From: Corynebacterium marinum DSM 44953
Lineage (GTDB): Bacteria; Actinomycetota; Actinomycetes; Mycobacteriales; Mycobacteriaceae
DNA length: 64,000 bases
Direction: 5' to 3'
NCBI RefSeq assembly: GCF_000835165.1
Contig: NZ_CP007790.1
Span: 186,001 to 250,000 of the forward strand
Shown here piece by piece: positions 1 to 7,404 of the stretch (position 1 is its first letter; the number at the start of each line of letters is the position of its first letter). Both the position numbers and the translations under genes were made by a program. The notes beneath the pieces were generated by a model, which saw only the letters and a list, made by a program, of their open reading frames with translations, made no database searches and had not been told where the DNA came from.

Positions 1-329
1 ACCGCCGGGAGGCGGACCGCGATCCCACCGCGCACGCGGAGATGCTGGCGATCCGGGAGGCCGTGAAAAAGCACGGCGATTCCTGGCGCCTGACGGGCTG
101 CACGCTCGTGGTCACCCTCGAGCCCTGCACCATGTGCGCCGGTGCGCTCCTCGGCGCCCGCGTCGGCGAGCTGATCTTCGGGGCTTTCGAGCCCAAGACC
201 GGCGCCTGCGGCTCGCTTATCGACGCCGTCCGAGCCCCCGGCCAGCTCCACCGCCCGGCGGTGCGCGCCGGGGTGCTCGAGGGGGAGTGTGCGGCGCTGA
301 TGGCTGGATTCTTCGGATCGTTACGGTGA
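1..329 (+). CDS. tadA: tRNA-specific adenosine deaminase, 5' end cut by window
   Basis: This is the C-terminal part of a cytidine-deaminase-fold enzyme that converts A34 of tRNA-Arg(ACG) to inosine. The open frame runs in from the window edge. The first visible residues include the HAE motif (zinc-binding His plus catalytic Glu, codons around position 38-46), followed by the PCxxC motif (EPCTMC, about 121-138) that supplies the other two zinc ligands. The C-terminus is of normal form for TadA, ending at a TGA at 327-329. Only the N-terminal helix and first strands are outside the window. The symbol refers to the tRNA enzyme and not to the pilus ATPase at 52905. Identification rests on both zinc motifs and is secure. 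Confidence 0.93.
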   Translation, partial: RREADRDPTAHAEMLAIREAVKKHGDSWRLTGCTLVVTLEPCTMCAGALLGARVGELIFGAFEPKTGACGSLIDAVRAPGQLHRPAVRAGVLEGECAALMAGFFGSLR

Positions 330-409
330 CGTTATGCGAGGTTCGTCACATATCACTACCGTGGGAGGGGTACCTGCACCGACCGAAATCACGAAAGCGA
401 GTGACCATC

Positions 410-619
410 ATGAGCACATTCGAGAACAAGGCGAAGGACCTCGGCGGCAAGGCCAAGGAGGCCTTTGGCAAGGCGACCGACAACGAGCGCCTCGAGGCCG
501 AGGGCAAGGCGGACCAGACCAAGGCCGACATCAAGGAAGGCGCCGAGAAGGCCGGCGACAAGGCCAAGGAGGCCGGCGACCGGGCCCTCGGCGCGTTCCA
601 GGACGACGACAAGCGCTGA
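410..619 (+). CDS. CsbD-family stress protein
   Basis: A 69-residue, highly charged and hydrophilic protein rich in Lys, Glu, Ala and Gly, starting MSTFENKAKDLGGKAKEA. The repeated pattern GKAKEAFGKAT / EGKADQTKADI is typical of the CsbD family, small general-stress proteins of unknown biochemical function that are often under alternative sigma control. The ATG at 410 is preceded by a weak purine-rich stretch (AAAGCGAG). An in-frame upstream extension exists but does not look like this family. The gene lies alone between tadA and a tRNA gene. The family assignment is good; the role is not known. Confidence 0.85.
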   Translation: MSTFENKAKDLGGKAKEAFGKATDNERLEAEGKADQTKADIKEGAEKAGDKAKEAGDRALGAFQDDDKR

Positions 620-693
620 TCCGGCCCCGCTGATTTGGCGCGTTCGGACCCGCTCGATTACTCTTGCCGGAGGCCGTTTATCGGCCTGAACAA

Positions 694-784
694 GGTGGCG
701 TGTCCGAGCGGCCGAAGGTGATCGCCTCGAAAGCGATTGTTGGGTAACCCCCAACCGAGGGTTCAAATCCCTCCGCCACCGCCA
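694..784 (+). tRNA. tRNA-Ser (anticodon CGA)
   Basis: The acceptor stem GGTGGCG (694-700) pairs with CGCCACC (774-780), followed by discriminator G781 and an encoded CCA (782-784). The anticodon stem ATCGC/GCGAT encloses the loop CTCGAAA, giving anticodon CGA for the UCG codon. A long variable arm (about 740-757) and a TTCAAAT T-loop fit a class II serine tRNA. Confidence 0.95.
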
Positions 785-788
785 GCTG

Positions 789-820
789 AAGGCCCCGACG
801 ACAGTCGGGGCCTTCTGTTA
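789..820 (+). terminator. Rho-independent terminator of tRNA-Ser
   Basis: The arms AAGGCCCCGAC (789-799) and GTCGGGGCCTT (804-814) form a perfect 11-bp stem with a 4-nt loop, followed by the T-rich CTGTTATTT. It ends the tRNA transcript before the MMPL gene. Confidence 0.85.
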
Positions 821-885
821 TTTCCGGCTACCTCGGTAGACTGACCCTGTTTGATTGTCGACAGTATTGAGGAAGCCCATACCCC

Positions 886-3369
886 GTGGCTAAATTTCTG
901 TTCAAGCTGGGACGCTGGTCCTTTCACCACAAGTGGATCGTCATCGTCTTGTGGCTGTCGGCGCTGGCCGGAGTCGCGGGCGCGGCGGCCGCATTCCAGA
1001 AGCCCTTCTCCAACGAGTTCTCCATCGGCGGCACCCCGTCCATCGATGCGACCTACACGCTGGTGGAGAAGTTCCCGGACGGCGGCAACCCCGTCAACGC
1101 CGCCGGCGTGAACGTGGTGTTCGCGGCGCCGGAGGGGCAGACCCTGGCGGAACCCCAGAATTTCGCGGCGGTCGACCGGGTGGTGGGCCACATCGAGGAC
1201 AATCTCCCCGACCTGACCGGCACGGAGCGTTTCGGTAACCCGGTGGAGGTGTCGCCCGCCCTGCAGGAGGGCGTCGTGGCCCAGATGACTGAGCAGGGGC
1301 TGCCGGAGGAGACGGCCCGCGCGGACGCGGAGAACCTCAAGATGCTGTCCGACGACGGCCGCATCGGCTACACCACCTTCACCATCGACGTCGACTCGTC
1401 GATGGACGTCACCGACGAGCACCGCCGGACCGTCAACGACGCCATGGACCTCGGGCGCGACGCGGGCATCGAGGTCGAGGCCGGCGGCGCCGGTTTCGGC
1501 GACCCCATCGCCATCAAGACATCCAGCGAGATCATCGGCCTGGTCATCGCTTTCGTGGTGCTCATCGTGACCTTCGGTTCCATGGTGGCCGCGGGCCTGC
1601 CGGTGCTCACCGCCGTCATCGGTGTCGGCATCGGCGCCTTGACGATCATGATCGCCACCGCCTTCGTGGAACTCAACAACATCACCCCGGTCCTGGCGGT
1701 GATGATCGGCCTGGCGGTCGGCATCGACTACGCGCTGTTCATCCTCTCCCGCTACCGGGTGGAACGCGAACGCATGGCCGCCGACGAGGCGGCCGGCATG
1801 GCGGTGGGCACCGCCGGGTCGGCGGTCGTCTTCGCCGGCGCCACGGTCATCATCGCGCTGGCGGCGCTGGCTATCGTCAACATCGAGTTCCTCACCGCCA
1901 TGGGCCTGTCGGCCGCCTTCACCGTGTTCGTGGCCGTGCTCGTGGCGCTGACCTTCATCCCCGCCCTGCTGGGCGTGCTCGGCGACCGGACCTTCGCCGG
2001 CCGGGTGCCCGGCGTGGCCGGTAACCGGCGCAGGAAGCACGTCCGGGAGGAGCGCCCGCGCAGCCAGAAACCCACGATCGGCAACCGGTGGATCCACTTC
2101 GTCCGCCGCGCTCCGGGTCTGGTCATGGCCGTTGTCGTCCTCTCCCTGGGGGCGATGTCCTACCCGGTGCTCAACATGGAACTGTCCCTGCCCTCGGACT
2201 CCACCTCCAACCTGGACACCACCCAGCGCAAGTCCGCCGACCTCATGGCGGAGGGCTTCGGCGAGGGCGTCAACGCGCCCTTCCTGGTCATCGTCGACGC
2301 GGACGACGTCGACGTCGACGCCCCCGCGCTGCAGCCGCTCGTCCTGGCACAGGAATCGATGGCGGCGGAGGATGCGCCGGTCGACCGTCGAGAAGCGGCC
2401 GTCACCAGCTCCTTCCTCTACACGGTCGGCCAGCTCAAGAACGTCGGCGGCGTGAAGCACGCGCAGCTGATCGGCATCAACGTCGACACCAACGCGGCGC
2501 AGATCCTGGTCACCCCGCAGACGGGGCCCGACGACCAGTACACGTCGCAGGTCTCCCACGCCCTGCGCGAGCAGGGGACGCAGATCGCGGACGCCACCGG
2601 CGCGGAGATCGGCCTGACCGGCCTGACGGCTGTGCAGATGGACATCACCGAACGGCTCTCCGGCGCCATGCCGATCTACCTGGCCATCGTCGTCGGCCTG
2701 GCGATCTTCCTGCTGCTGGGAGTGTTCCGTTCGGTGATGGTCCCCGTCGTCGCCGGGCTGGGCTTCCTGCTCTCGGTGGGCGCGGCCTTCGGCGTGACGG
2801 TGCTTGTGTGGCAGGAGGGCCTGTGGGATCTGGTGAACACGCCCTCCCCGCTCATCTCCTTCATGCCGATCTTCCTCATCGGCGTCACCTTCGGTCTGGC
2901 CATGGACTACCAGGTCTTCCTGGTCACCCGCATCCGCGAACACTACATCGCCCTGCGGGTGAAGGAACGCGCCAACCCCGATTCCGACACGCCTCGGGCC
3001 ATGTCGAAGCTGGACGCCGTGGAGGAGTCGACCATCATCGGTTTCACCCGCGGCGCACGCGTGGTCACCGCCGCGGCGCTGATCATGATCGCCGTGTTCG
3101 TCGCTTTCATCGACCAGCCGCTGCCCTTCATCCAGATCTTCGGCTTCGCCCTGGGCGTGGGCGTGTTCTTCGACGCCTTCTTCATCCGCATGGCGCTGGT
3201 GCCCGCCACGATGTTCCTCATGGGCAACGCCACCTGGTGGATCCCGCGCTGGCTCAACCTCCTCATCCCGCGGATGGACATCGAGGGCACCGCCCTGGAG
3301 AAGGAGTGGGAGGCCAGGCACGCCGCGGAGGAGGAGCACCGGAAGCAGATGGGTACGGTGGCATCATGA
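886..3369 (+). CDS. MMPL/RND-family membrane transporter
   Basis: An 827-residue RND-type transporter of the MMPL family, which in mycolic-acid bacteria exports lipids such as trehalose mycolates across the inner membrane using the proton gradient. The layout is one N-terminal TM (about 16-36), a soluble porter domain, five TMs (about 215-365), a second porter domain, and five C-terminal TMs. The two proton-relay motifs are visible: GLAVGIDYALFILSRYR in the first half and GLAMDYQVFLVTRIR in the second. The GTG start at 886 has a GAGGA ribosome site at 869-873, and a TAGACT -10 box lies at 837-842. The stop overlaps the tgt start by four bases (ATGA), so the two are translationally coupled. 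Which lipid is carried cannot be told from the sequence. Confidence 0.9.
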   Translation: MAKFLFKLGRWSFHHKWIVIVLWLSALAGVAGAAAAFQKPFSNEFSIGGTPSIDATYTLVEKFPDGGNPVNAAGVNVVFAAPEGQTLAEPQNFAAVDRVVGHIEDNLPDLTGTERFGNPVEVSPALQEGVVAQMTEQGLPEETARADAENLKMLSDDGRIGYTTFTIDVDSSMDVTDEHRRTVNDAMDLGRDAGIEVEAGGAGFGDPIAIKTSSEIIGLVIAFVVLIVTFGSMVAAGLPVLTAVIGVGIGALTIMIATAFVELNNITPVLAVMIGLAVGIDYALFILSRYRVERERMAADEAAGMAVGTAGSAVVFAGATVIIALAALAIVNIEFLTAMGLSAAFTVFVAVLVALTFIPALLGVLGDRTFAGRVPGVAGNRRRKHVREERPRSQKPTIGNRWIHFVRRAPGLVMAVVVLSLGAMSYPVLNMELSLPSDSTSNLDTTQRKSADLMAEGFGEGVNAPFLVIVDADDVDVDAPALQPLVLAQESMAAEDAPVDRREAAVTSSFLYTVGQLKNVGGVKHAQLIGINVDTNAAQILVTPQTGPDDQYTSQVSHALREQGTQIADATGAEIGLTGLTAVQMDITERLSGAMPIYLAIVVGLAIFLLLGVFRSVMVPVVAGLGFLLSVGAAFGVTVLVWQEGLWDLVNTPSPLISFMPIFLIGVTFGLAMDYQVFLVTRIREHYIALRVKERANPDSDTPRAMSKLDAVEESTIIGFTRGARVVTAAALIMIAVFVAFIDQPLPFIQIFGFALGVGVFFDAFFIRMALVPATMFLMGNATWWIPRWLNLLIPRMDIEGTALEKEWEARHAAEEEHRKQMGTVAS

Positions 3370-4613
3370 CCGACCTCTCCTTCTCCCTGGGCACCGAACT
3401 CGAATCCGGCCCCGGCCGGCACGGCCGCACCGGCGTCATCCACACCCCGCACGGCGACATCGCCACCCCGGCCTTCATCCCCGTCGCCACCAAGGCCACG
3501 GTAAAGACGCTGACCCCGGAGCAGATCAGGCAGACCGGCGCGCAGGCCATCCTGTCCAACGCGTACCACCTCTACCTGCAGCCGGGCGCCGACATCGTCG
3601 ACGAAGCCGGGGGAGTGGGCCGCTTCGAGAACTGGTCCGGTCCCACCTACACCGACTCCGGCGGTTTCCAGGTGATGAGCCAGGGTTCCGGCTTCCAGAA
3701 GACCATCTCCATGGACGCCGCCGAGGCCATGGCGAACGGCCATCTGCCGGCGAAGAAGAACATGGCCAAGGTCGACGAGGAGGGCGTGGACTTCACCAGT
3801 TTCATCGACGGTTCCCGCCACCGTTTCACGCCCGAGGTGAGCATGCAGATCCAGCATCAGCTCGGCGCGGACATCATCTTCGCCTTCGACGAGTTGACCA
3901 CCCTCATGGACGCCCGCGACTACCAGGAGTCCTCCGTCGAACGCACCCGCCGCTGGGCGCAGCGCTGCCTCGTCGAGCACGACCGTCTCACCCACGAGCG
4001 CGCGGACAAGCCCCTGCAGTCCCTGTGGGGTGTCGTGCAGGGCGCGCACTACGAGGATCTGCGCCGCCAGGCCACCCGCGGCCTGGTGGAGCTTTCCGAC
4101 GCCGCCGTCGACCAGGGGCGCCGCGGTTTCGGCGGTTTCGGCATCGGAGGTGCCCTGGAGAAGGAGAACCTGGGCACCATCGTCGGCTGGGTCTGCGATG
4201 AGCTGCCCAAGGACAAACCCCGCCACCTGCTGGGCATCTCCGAGCCGGACGACATGTTCACCGCCGTCGAGGCGGGCGCCGACACCTTCGACTGCGTCGC
4301 CCCCACCCGCCTGGCCCGCCGAGGCGGCGTCTACACCCTCGACGGACGCATGAACCTGGAGGGCGCCCGTTTCAAGAGGGACTTCCGCGGCATCGACGAG
4401 GAGTTCGGCGGCTACGTCTCCGAGAACTACTCCCGCGCCTACCTCCGGCACCTGTTCAAGGCGAACGAGTTCCTGGGCATGACGCTGTGCACCATCCACA
4501 ACCTCAGCTTCATGATCCGGCTGGTGGACAATATCCGCGCCTCCATCGACGGCGGTTACTTCGAGGAGTACCGGGCGGAGTTCCTGGGCCGCTACTACGC
4601 GGGCAAGGGGTAG
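3366..4613 (+). CDS. tgt: tRNA-guanine transglycosylase, zinc cysteines missing
   Basis: A 415-residue TGT that should exchange G34 of GUN-anticodon tRNAs for a queuosine precursor base. The catalytic core is intact: TDSGGFQ with D97, FDE at 174-176, WGVVQG (221-226), and FDCVAPTRLARRG with the nucleophile D309. The family zinc site (CxCxxC plus His) is not: the aligned segment reads F347, G349 and S352 instead of three Cys, and only H378 (TIHN) remains. The substrate pocket also differs: L177 replaces the usual Cys after FDE, and GGALE (261-265) replaces GGLAV. A short insertion of about 20 residues lies near 110-135. The ATG overlaps the MMPL stop. Neighbours yhhQ and gluQRS support a queuosine role. 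Whether preQ1 or queuine is used is open. Confidence 0.9.
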   Translation: MTDLSFSLGTELESGPGRHGRTGVIHTPHGDIATPAFIPVATKATVKTLTPEQIRQTGAQAILSNAYHLYLQPGADIVDEAGGVGRFENWSGPTYTDSGGFQVMSQGSGFQKTISMDAAEAMANGHLPAKKNMAKVDEEGVDFTSFIDGSRHRFTPEVSMQIQHQLGADIIFAFDELTTLMDARDYQESSVERTRRWAQRCLVEHDRLTHERADKPLQSLWGVVQGAHYEDLRRQATRGLVELSDAAVDQGRRGFGGFGIGGALEKENLGTIVGWVCDELPKDKPRHLLGISEPDDMFTAVEAGADTFDCVAPTRLARRGGVYTLDGRMNLEGARFKRDFRGIDEEFGGYVSENYSRAYLRHLFKANEFLGMTLCTIHNLSFMIRLVDNIRASIDGGYFEEYRAEFLGRYYAGKG

Positions 4614-4630
4614 GCCAGCTGAGACAGGGC

Positions 4631-4745
4631 CGTCATGACGTGCACTCGTCAAATGTGACATCTGACGGGTGCGCGTCTTCCGATATGCCCAGGTCGGAGA
4701 CCGGATCCTTCTTGGCGCCCGTCCGTCATGACGTGCACCCGTCAG
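4631..4745. repeat. Repeated palindromic element between convergent tgt and yhhQ
   Basis: A 20-base unit, CGTCATGACGTGCACTCGTC (4631-4650), recurs at 4724-4743 as CGTCATGACGTGCACCCGTC with one change. Each copy contains two abutting palindromes (GTCATGAC and GTGCAC). The first copy also forms a hairpin with an inverted version at about 4658-4677 (arms 4637-4653 and 4661-4677, G-U pairs allowed). It may act as a bidirectional terminator or be part of a dispersed repeat family. A related string GACGTCCACCCGTC occurs at 6920-6933. Confidence 0.6.
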
Positions 4746-4761
4746 AATTGTCCAGGCCACG

Positions 4762-5433
4762 TCAGGCCAGGTAACCCTCCCGCTTCTTCACCCACCCGAT
4801 CACCGCGTAGGTGACCGGCAGCAGCAGCACCTCGAGCAGCGTCTTCCACAGGAACCCGACGACGACGAAGTTGATCAGGTCCGGCAGCGTCGAGATGCCG
4901 ATGACCGGGGCGGCGATGAGGCAGAACAGTAATGTGTCGCCGAATTCGCCGACCACGGTCGAACCGATGAGGCGGGCCCACAGCGACTTCTCGCCGGTGC
5001 GCTGCTTGATGGCCACCAGCACCCATGAGTTGAGCAGCTGCCCCACCACGTAGCCGGCCAGCGACGCCACCACGATCTGCGGCACCAGACCCAGCACGTG
5101 GGCGAATTCTTCCTGCGACCCGTAGAAGTCGGCGGGTGGCAGCCAGATGGCGACGTAGAAGGACGCCACGGCGAGGACGGTCACGGCGAAACCCGCGAAA
5201 ATGGCGCGCCGGGCTGCCTTGAAGCCGTAACACTCGGCCAGCACGTCGCCCAGGATGTAGGCCAACGGGAAGAGGAAGAAGGCGCCGTCGGTGATCAGCG
5301 GTCCGACGGCCACGCCCTTGGTGGCCAGAATGTTCGAGATGAGGAACACCGCGACGAAGAGCGTCACGATGACGGGGTAGTAGGTGCGCTGCAGCGGAAT
5401 GAACTGCGCCTCGGTTGTGCTCATGTGAGACAT
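4762..5433 (-). CDS. yhhQ: Queuosine precursor transporter, YhhQ/QPTR family
   Basis: A 223-residue integral membrane protein of the COG1738 family, which imports queuosine precursors (preQ0, preQ1 or queuine). About six hydrophobic segments are visible, with family patterns such as SNILATKGV near residue 33, [14 protein letters not shown] near 63-76, and [13 protein letters not shown] near 160. It converges with tgt and is divergent from gluQRS, whose start is 26 bases away; the shared intergenic region must hold both promoters. Since no preQ biosynthesis genes (queC, queD, queE, queF) are in the window, import followed by TGT insertion is the simplest reading, but the rest of the genome is not visible. 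Confidence 0.88.
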   Translation of the reverse strand: MSHMSTTEAQFIPLQRTYYPVIVTLFVAVFLISNILATKGVAVGPLITDGAFFLFPLAYILGDVLAECYGFKAARRAIFAGFAVTVLAVASFYVAIWLPPADFYGSQEEFAHVLGLVPQIVVASLAGYVVGQLLNSWVLVAIKQRTGEKSLWARLIGSTVVGEFGDTLLFCLIAAPVIGISTLPDLINFVVVGFLWKTLLEVLLLPVTYAVIGWVKKREGYLA

Positions 5434-5458
5434 GGTCGCACATGGTTATCCTGGGGTC

Positions 5459-6364
5459 ATGACTGAGCACGCTGGCCGATACGCCCCCTCGCCGAGTGGA
5501 GACCTGCACTTCGGTAATCTCCGCACCGGACTCATCGCCTGGCTCTTCGCCCGCCAGAGCGGCCGGAAGTTCCTGCTGCGCGTGGAGGACGTCGACACGC
5601 AGCGCTCCACCATCGACTCCGCGCACCGCCAGATCGACGACCTGCTCACCCTCGGGTTGACCTTCGACGGGGACATCCTCTACCAGTCGGAACGCTCCCA
5701 CGCCTACCAGCGGGCGCTGGACCTGCTCACCTCGCACGGCCACGTCTACGAGTGCTACTGCTCGCGCCGGGAGATCCAGGAGGCGCCCCGCGCCGCGCAC
5801 CACGTCCCCGGCAGCTACCCGGGGACCTGCCGGGAGCTTTCCGACGCCGAGCGGGACGAGCGTCGGGAAGCGCTCGCCCGGGAGGGCCGCAGCCCCGCGC
5901 TGCGCCTGCGCTCCGAGGTGGACACCTTCACCATCCGGGACTTCTACCACGGGGACTACACCACCGAGATCGATGATTTCGTGCTGCGCCGCGGCGGGCA
6001 GAACACGGACTGGGCCTACAACCTCGCTGTGGTCGTCGACGACGGTTTCCAGCACATCGACCAGGTCGTCCGCGGAGACGACCTGCTGCCCAGCACCCCG
6101 CGCCAGGCGTATCTCGCGAGTCTGCTCGGCCTCTCGGCGCCCGAGTACGTGCATGTCCCGCTCGTGGTCAACCAGGCGGGCCAGCGCCTGGCCAAACGTG
6201 ACGGCGCCGTCACTCTCCGCGAAATGCTGCTTCACGAGCCCGTCCACCACATCATCGAGAAGCTCGCGGCATCGCTCGGCTACCCCGGGGTGTCCACGTT
6301 GAAGAAGCTCCTCGAGGTGTTCCGGCCCGAGGACCTGCCGCGCGAACCCCTGGTGTGGCGCTGA
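5459..6364 (+). CDS. gluQRS: Glutamyl-queuosine tRNA(Asp) synthetase
   Basis: A 301-residue truncated glutamyl-tRNA synthetase paralogue, lacking the anticodon-binding domain, that attaches glutamate to the queuosine base of tRNA-Asp. Features include [16 protein letters not shown] at the N-terminus (HFGN in place of HIGH), LAKRDGAV (KMSKS-like) in the second half, and the zinc site C99, C101, Y120, C124, all intact. The ATG at 5459 is chosen because the protein then begins [21 protein letters not shown] -10 box (5447-5452) ends only six bases upstream, indicating a leaderless transcript. Its presence implies that the cell makes or salvages queuosine, fitting tgt and yhhQ beside it. Confidence 0.93.
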   Translation: MTEHAGRYAPSPSGDLHFGNLRTGLIAWLFARQSGRKFLLRVEDVDTQRSTIDSAHRQIDDLLTLGLTFDGDILYQSERSHAYQRALDLLTSHGHVYECYCSRREIQEAPRAAHHVPGSYPGTCRELSDAERDERREALAREGRSPALRLRSEVDTFTIRDFYHGDYTTEIDDFVLRRGGQNTDWAYNLAVVVDDGFQHIDQVVRGDDLLPSTPRQAYLASLLGLSAPEYVHVPLVVNQAGQRLAKRDGAVTLREMLLHEPVHHIIEKLAASLGYPGVSTLKKLLEVFRPEDLPREPLVWR

Positions 6365-6413
6365 CCGCTTGGGTATCTTCGGCCCCAACCGATCAAACGT
6401 GAGGAAGGGCACC

Positions 6414-6845
6414 ATGGACTCGAACGAGACAGCCGCTCGCATCGTCGCCGGCACACAGGACGCCGTCATCTACGCCGACCGGGACGGCGCCATCCAGTTG
6501 TGGAACGTCGGTGCCGAGCGGATCTTCGGCTGGAGCGCCGAGGAAGCGGCGGGGGAGAGCCTGGACATCATCGTCCCCGAGAAACACCGTAAACCGCACT
6601 GGCGGGGCTGGTACCGCGTCATGGACACCGGCCTCACCCGCTACGGCGCGGACCCCCTGGCCGTGCCCGGGCTGCGCAAGGACGGCAGCATCGTCTCCCT
6701 GGAGTTCTCCATCACTATGCTCAAGGACGCCGAAGGGAGGATTGAAGGTATCGCCGCGATTCTCCGCGACGTGAGCAAGCGTTGGAACCGGGAGCGGGCG
6801 CTGAAGAAGCGGGTGGAGGAGCTGGAGGCGGCGCAGCAGGCGTAG
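6414..6845 (+). CDS. Stand-alone PAS-domain sensor protein
   Basis: A 143-residue protein made of one PAS domain (about 8-120) and a short charged C-terminal helix (KRWNRERALKKRVEELEAA) that could form a coiled coil. No kinase, cyclase or DNA-binding domain follows, so it must act through a partner. The segment with H62, then TG at 72-73, then GLRKDG (86-91), lines up in spacing with the FixL haem PAS, where the equivalent His binds haem. That His is, however, common in PAS domains that do not bind haem. The ATG at 6414 has the ribosome site GAGGAAGG (6401-6408). A TATCTT box at 6373-6378 is a plausible -10. Ligand and partner are unknown. Confidence 0.8.
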   Translation: MDSNETAARIVAGTQDAVIYADRDGAIQLWNVGAERIFGWSAEEAAGESLDIIVPEKHRKPHWRGWYRVMDTGLTRYGADPLAVPGLRKDGSIVSLEFSITMLKDAEGRIEGIAAILRDVSKRWNRERALKKRVEELEAAQQA

Positions 6846-6870
6846 GCACAGGTGCGGCGGCGGCGCCCGA

Positions 6871-6940
6871 ATCCTCCGCAGGGTGGACCTCGGGCCCGTT
6901 CCGGGCGGTTTCTCCTCGCGACGTCCACCCGTCGGCGGAT
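6871..6940. repeat. Imperfect inverted repeat after the PAS gene
   Basis: The arm ATCCTCCGCAGGGTGGAC (6871-6888) is matched by GTCCACCCGTCGGCGGAT (6923-6940) with three mismatches in 18, separated by 34 bases. It lies between convergent transcripts (the PAS gene and the tRNA-Ser on the other strand) and may help terminate the PAS mRNA. No clear T-run follows. Confidence 0.45.
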
Positions 6941-6972
6941 TTAGACGCCCCCGCCCCGCACCCTTACCCCGG

Positions 6973-7010
6973 AAAAGCGAAGAACCCCCAGTCTCCCGGG
7001 GGTTCTCGCT
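6973..7010 (-). terminator. Terminator of tRNA-Ser(GGA)
   Basis: On the minus strand AGCGAGAACCCCC pairs with GGGGGTTCTTCGCT around a short loop, followed by a T-run (CTTTTCC). It lies directly downstream of the minus-strand tRNA. Confidence 0.8.
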
Positions 7011-7011
7011 G

Positions 7012-7100
7012 TGGCGGAGGATAAGGGATTTGAACCCTTGAGGGGATTTCTCCCCGCACGCGTTCCAGGCGTGTGACATAGGCCGCTAGTCGAATCCTCC
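7012..7100 (-). tRNA. tRNA-Ser (anticodon GGA)
   Basis: Read on the minus strand, the acceptor GGAGGAT (7100-7094) pairs with ATCCTCC (7022-7016), followed by discriminator G7015 and encoded CCA (7014-7012). The anticodon stem CACGC/GCGTG holds the loop CTGGAAC, giving GGA for UCC/UCU. The long variable arm is typical of serine tRNA. Confidence 0.95.
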
Positions 7101-7215
7101 TGGCCGAACACATCAGCATGGCTGTTGTGTTCTCGCAAAACAATACACAACGACGTCTGAAAAACACAAATCGCAGGTCACGTCCGGGGAACCTCGGGAA
7201 ACCAGGGCGGGGGAG

Positions 7216-7246
7216 TTGGCCTGAGGGTGCCGGGATGGTCTAGAGT
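7216..7246 (+). promoter_or_regulatory. Promoter of the SRP RNA gene
   Basis: TTGGCC (7216-7221) and TCTAGA (7239-7244) are separated by 17 bases, a good vegetative promoter spacing, and place the transcription start at about 7250, just where the SRP RNA fold begins. Confidence 0.65.
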
Positions 7247-7249
7247 GGT

Positions 7250-7346
7250 CGGCAGGATCCCGTGCGGCGTCCATCTTGTGAACTCCCCCAGGGCAGGAAT
7301 GCAGCAAGGGTCAACGAGCTCTGGCGGGTGCGCGGGATCCCCTTAT
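7250..7346 (+). ncRNA. ffs: Signal recognition particle RNA, small bacterial (4.5S) type
   Basis: The conserved apical domain is present: CAGGGCAGGAATGCAGCAAG (7289-7308), followed by GGTCAACGAGCTCTGG, containing the GGAA-type tetraloop and the asymmetric AGCA loop bound by Ffh. The ends close by pairing GGATCCCGTGC (7255-7265) with the GCGCGGGATCC segment at about 7330-7340. A T-rich tail (CCTTATTTTCTCTTTG) follows as terminator. Its position upstream of aspT-dnaX is the usual actinobacterial one. The exact 5' end is estimated from the promoter. Confidence 0.9.
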
Positions 7347-7404
7347 TTTCTCTTTGCGTCTAACATTGTGGCCGTACACTCCCTTTGGAAGGTAGGCCCT
7401 CAAC

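Noticed and set aside
763..3339. Long open frame on the minus strand opposite the MMPL gene
   Set aside because: It is rich in His, Asp, Gly and Arg, has no motif, and mirrors the codon structure of the MMPL gene; it is an antisense artefact of high GC.
2088..3365. In-frame extension upstream of the tgt ATG
   Set aside because: It overlaps the MMPL gene out of frame and is basic, repetitive sequence; the ATGA overlap gives the natural start.
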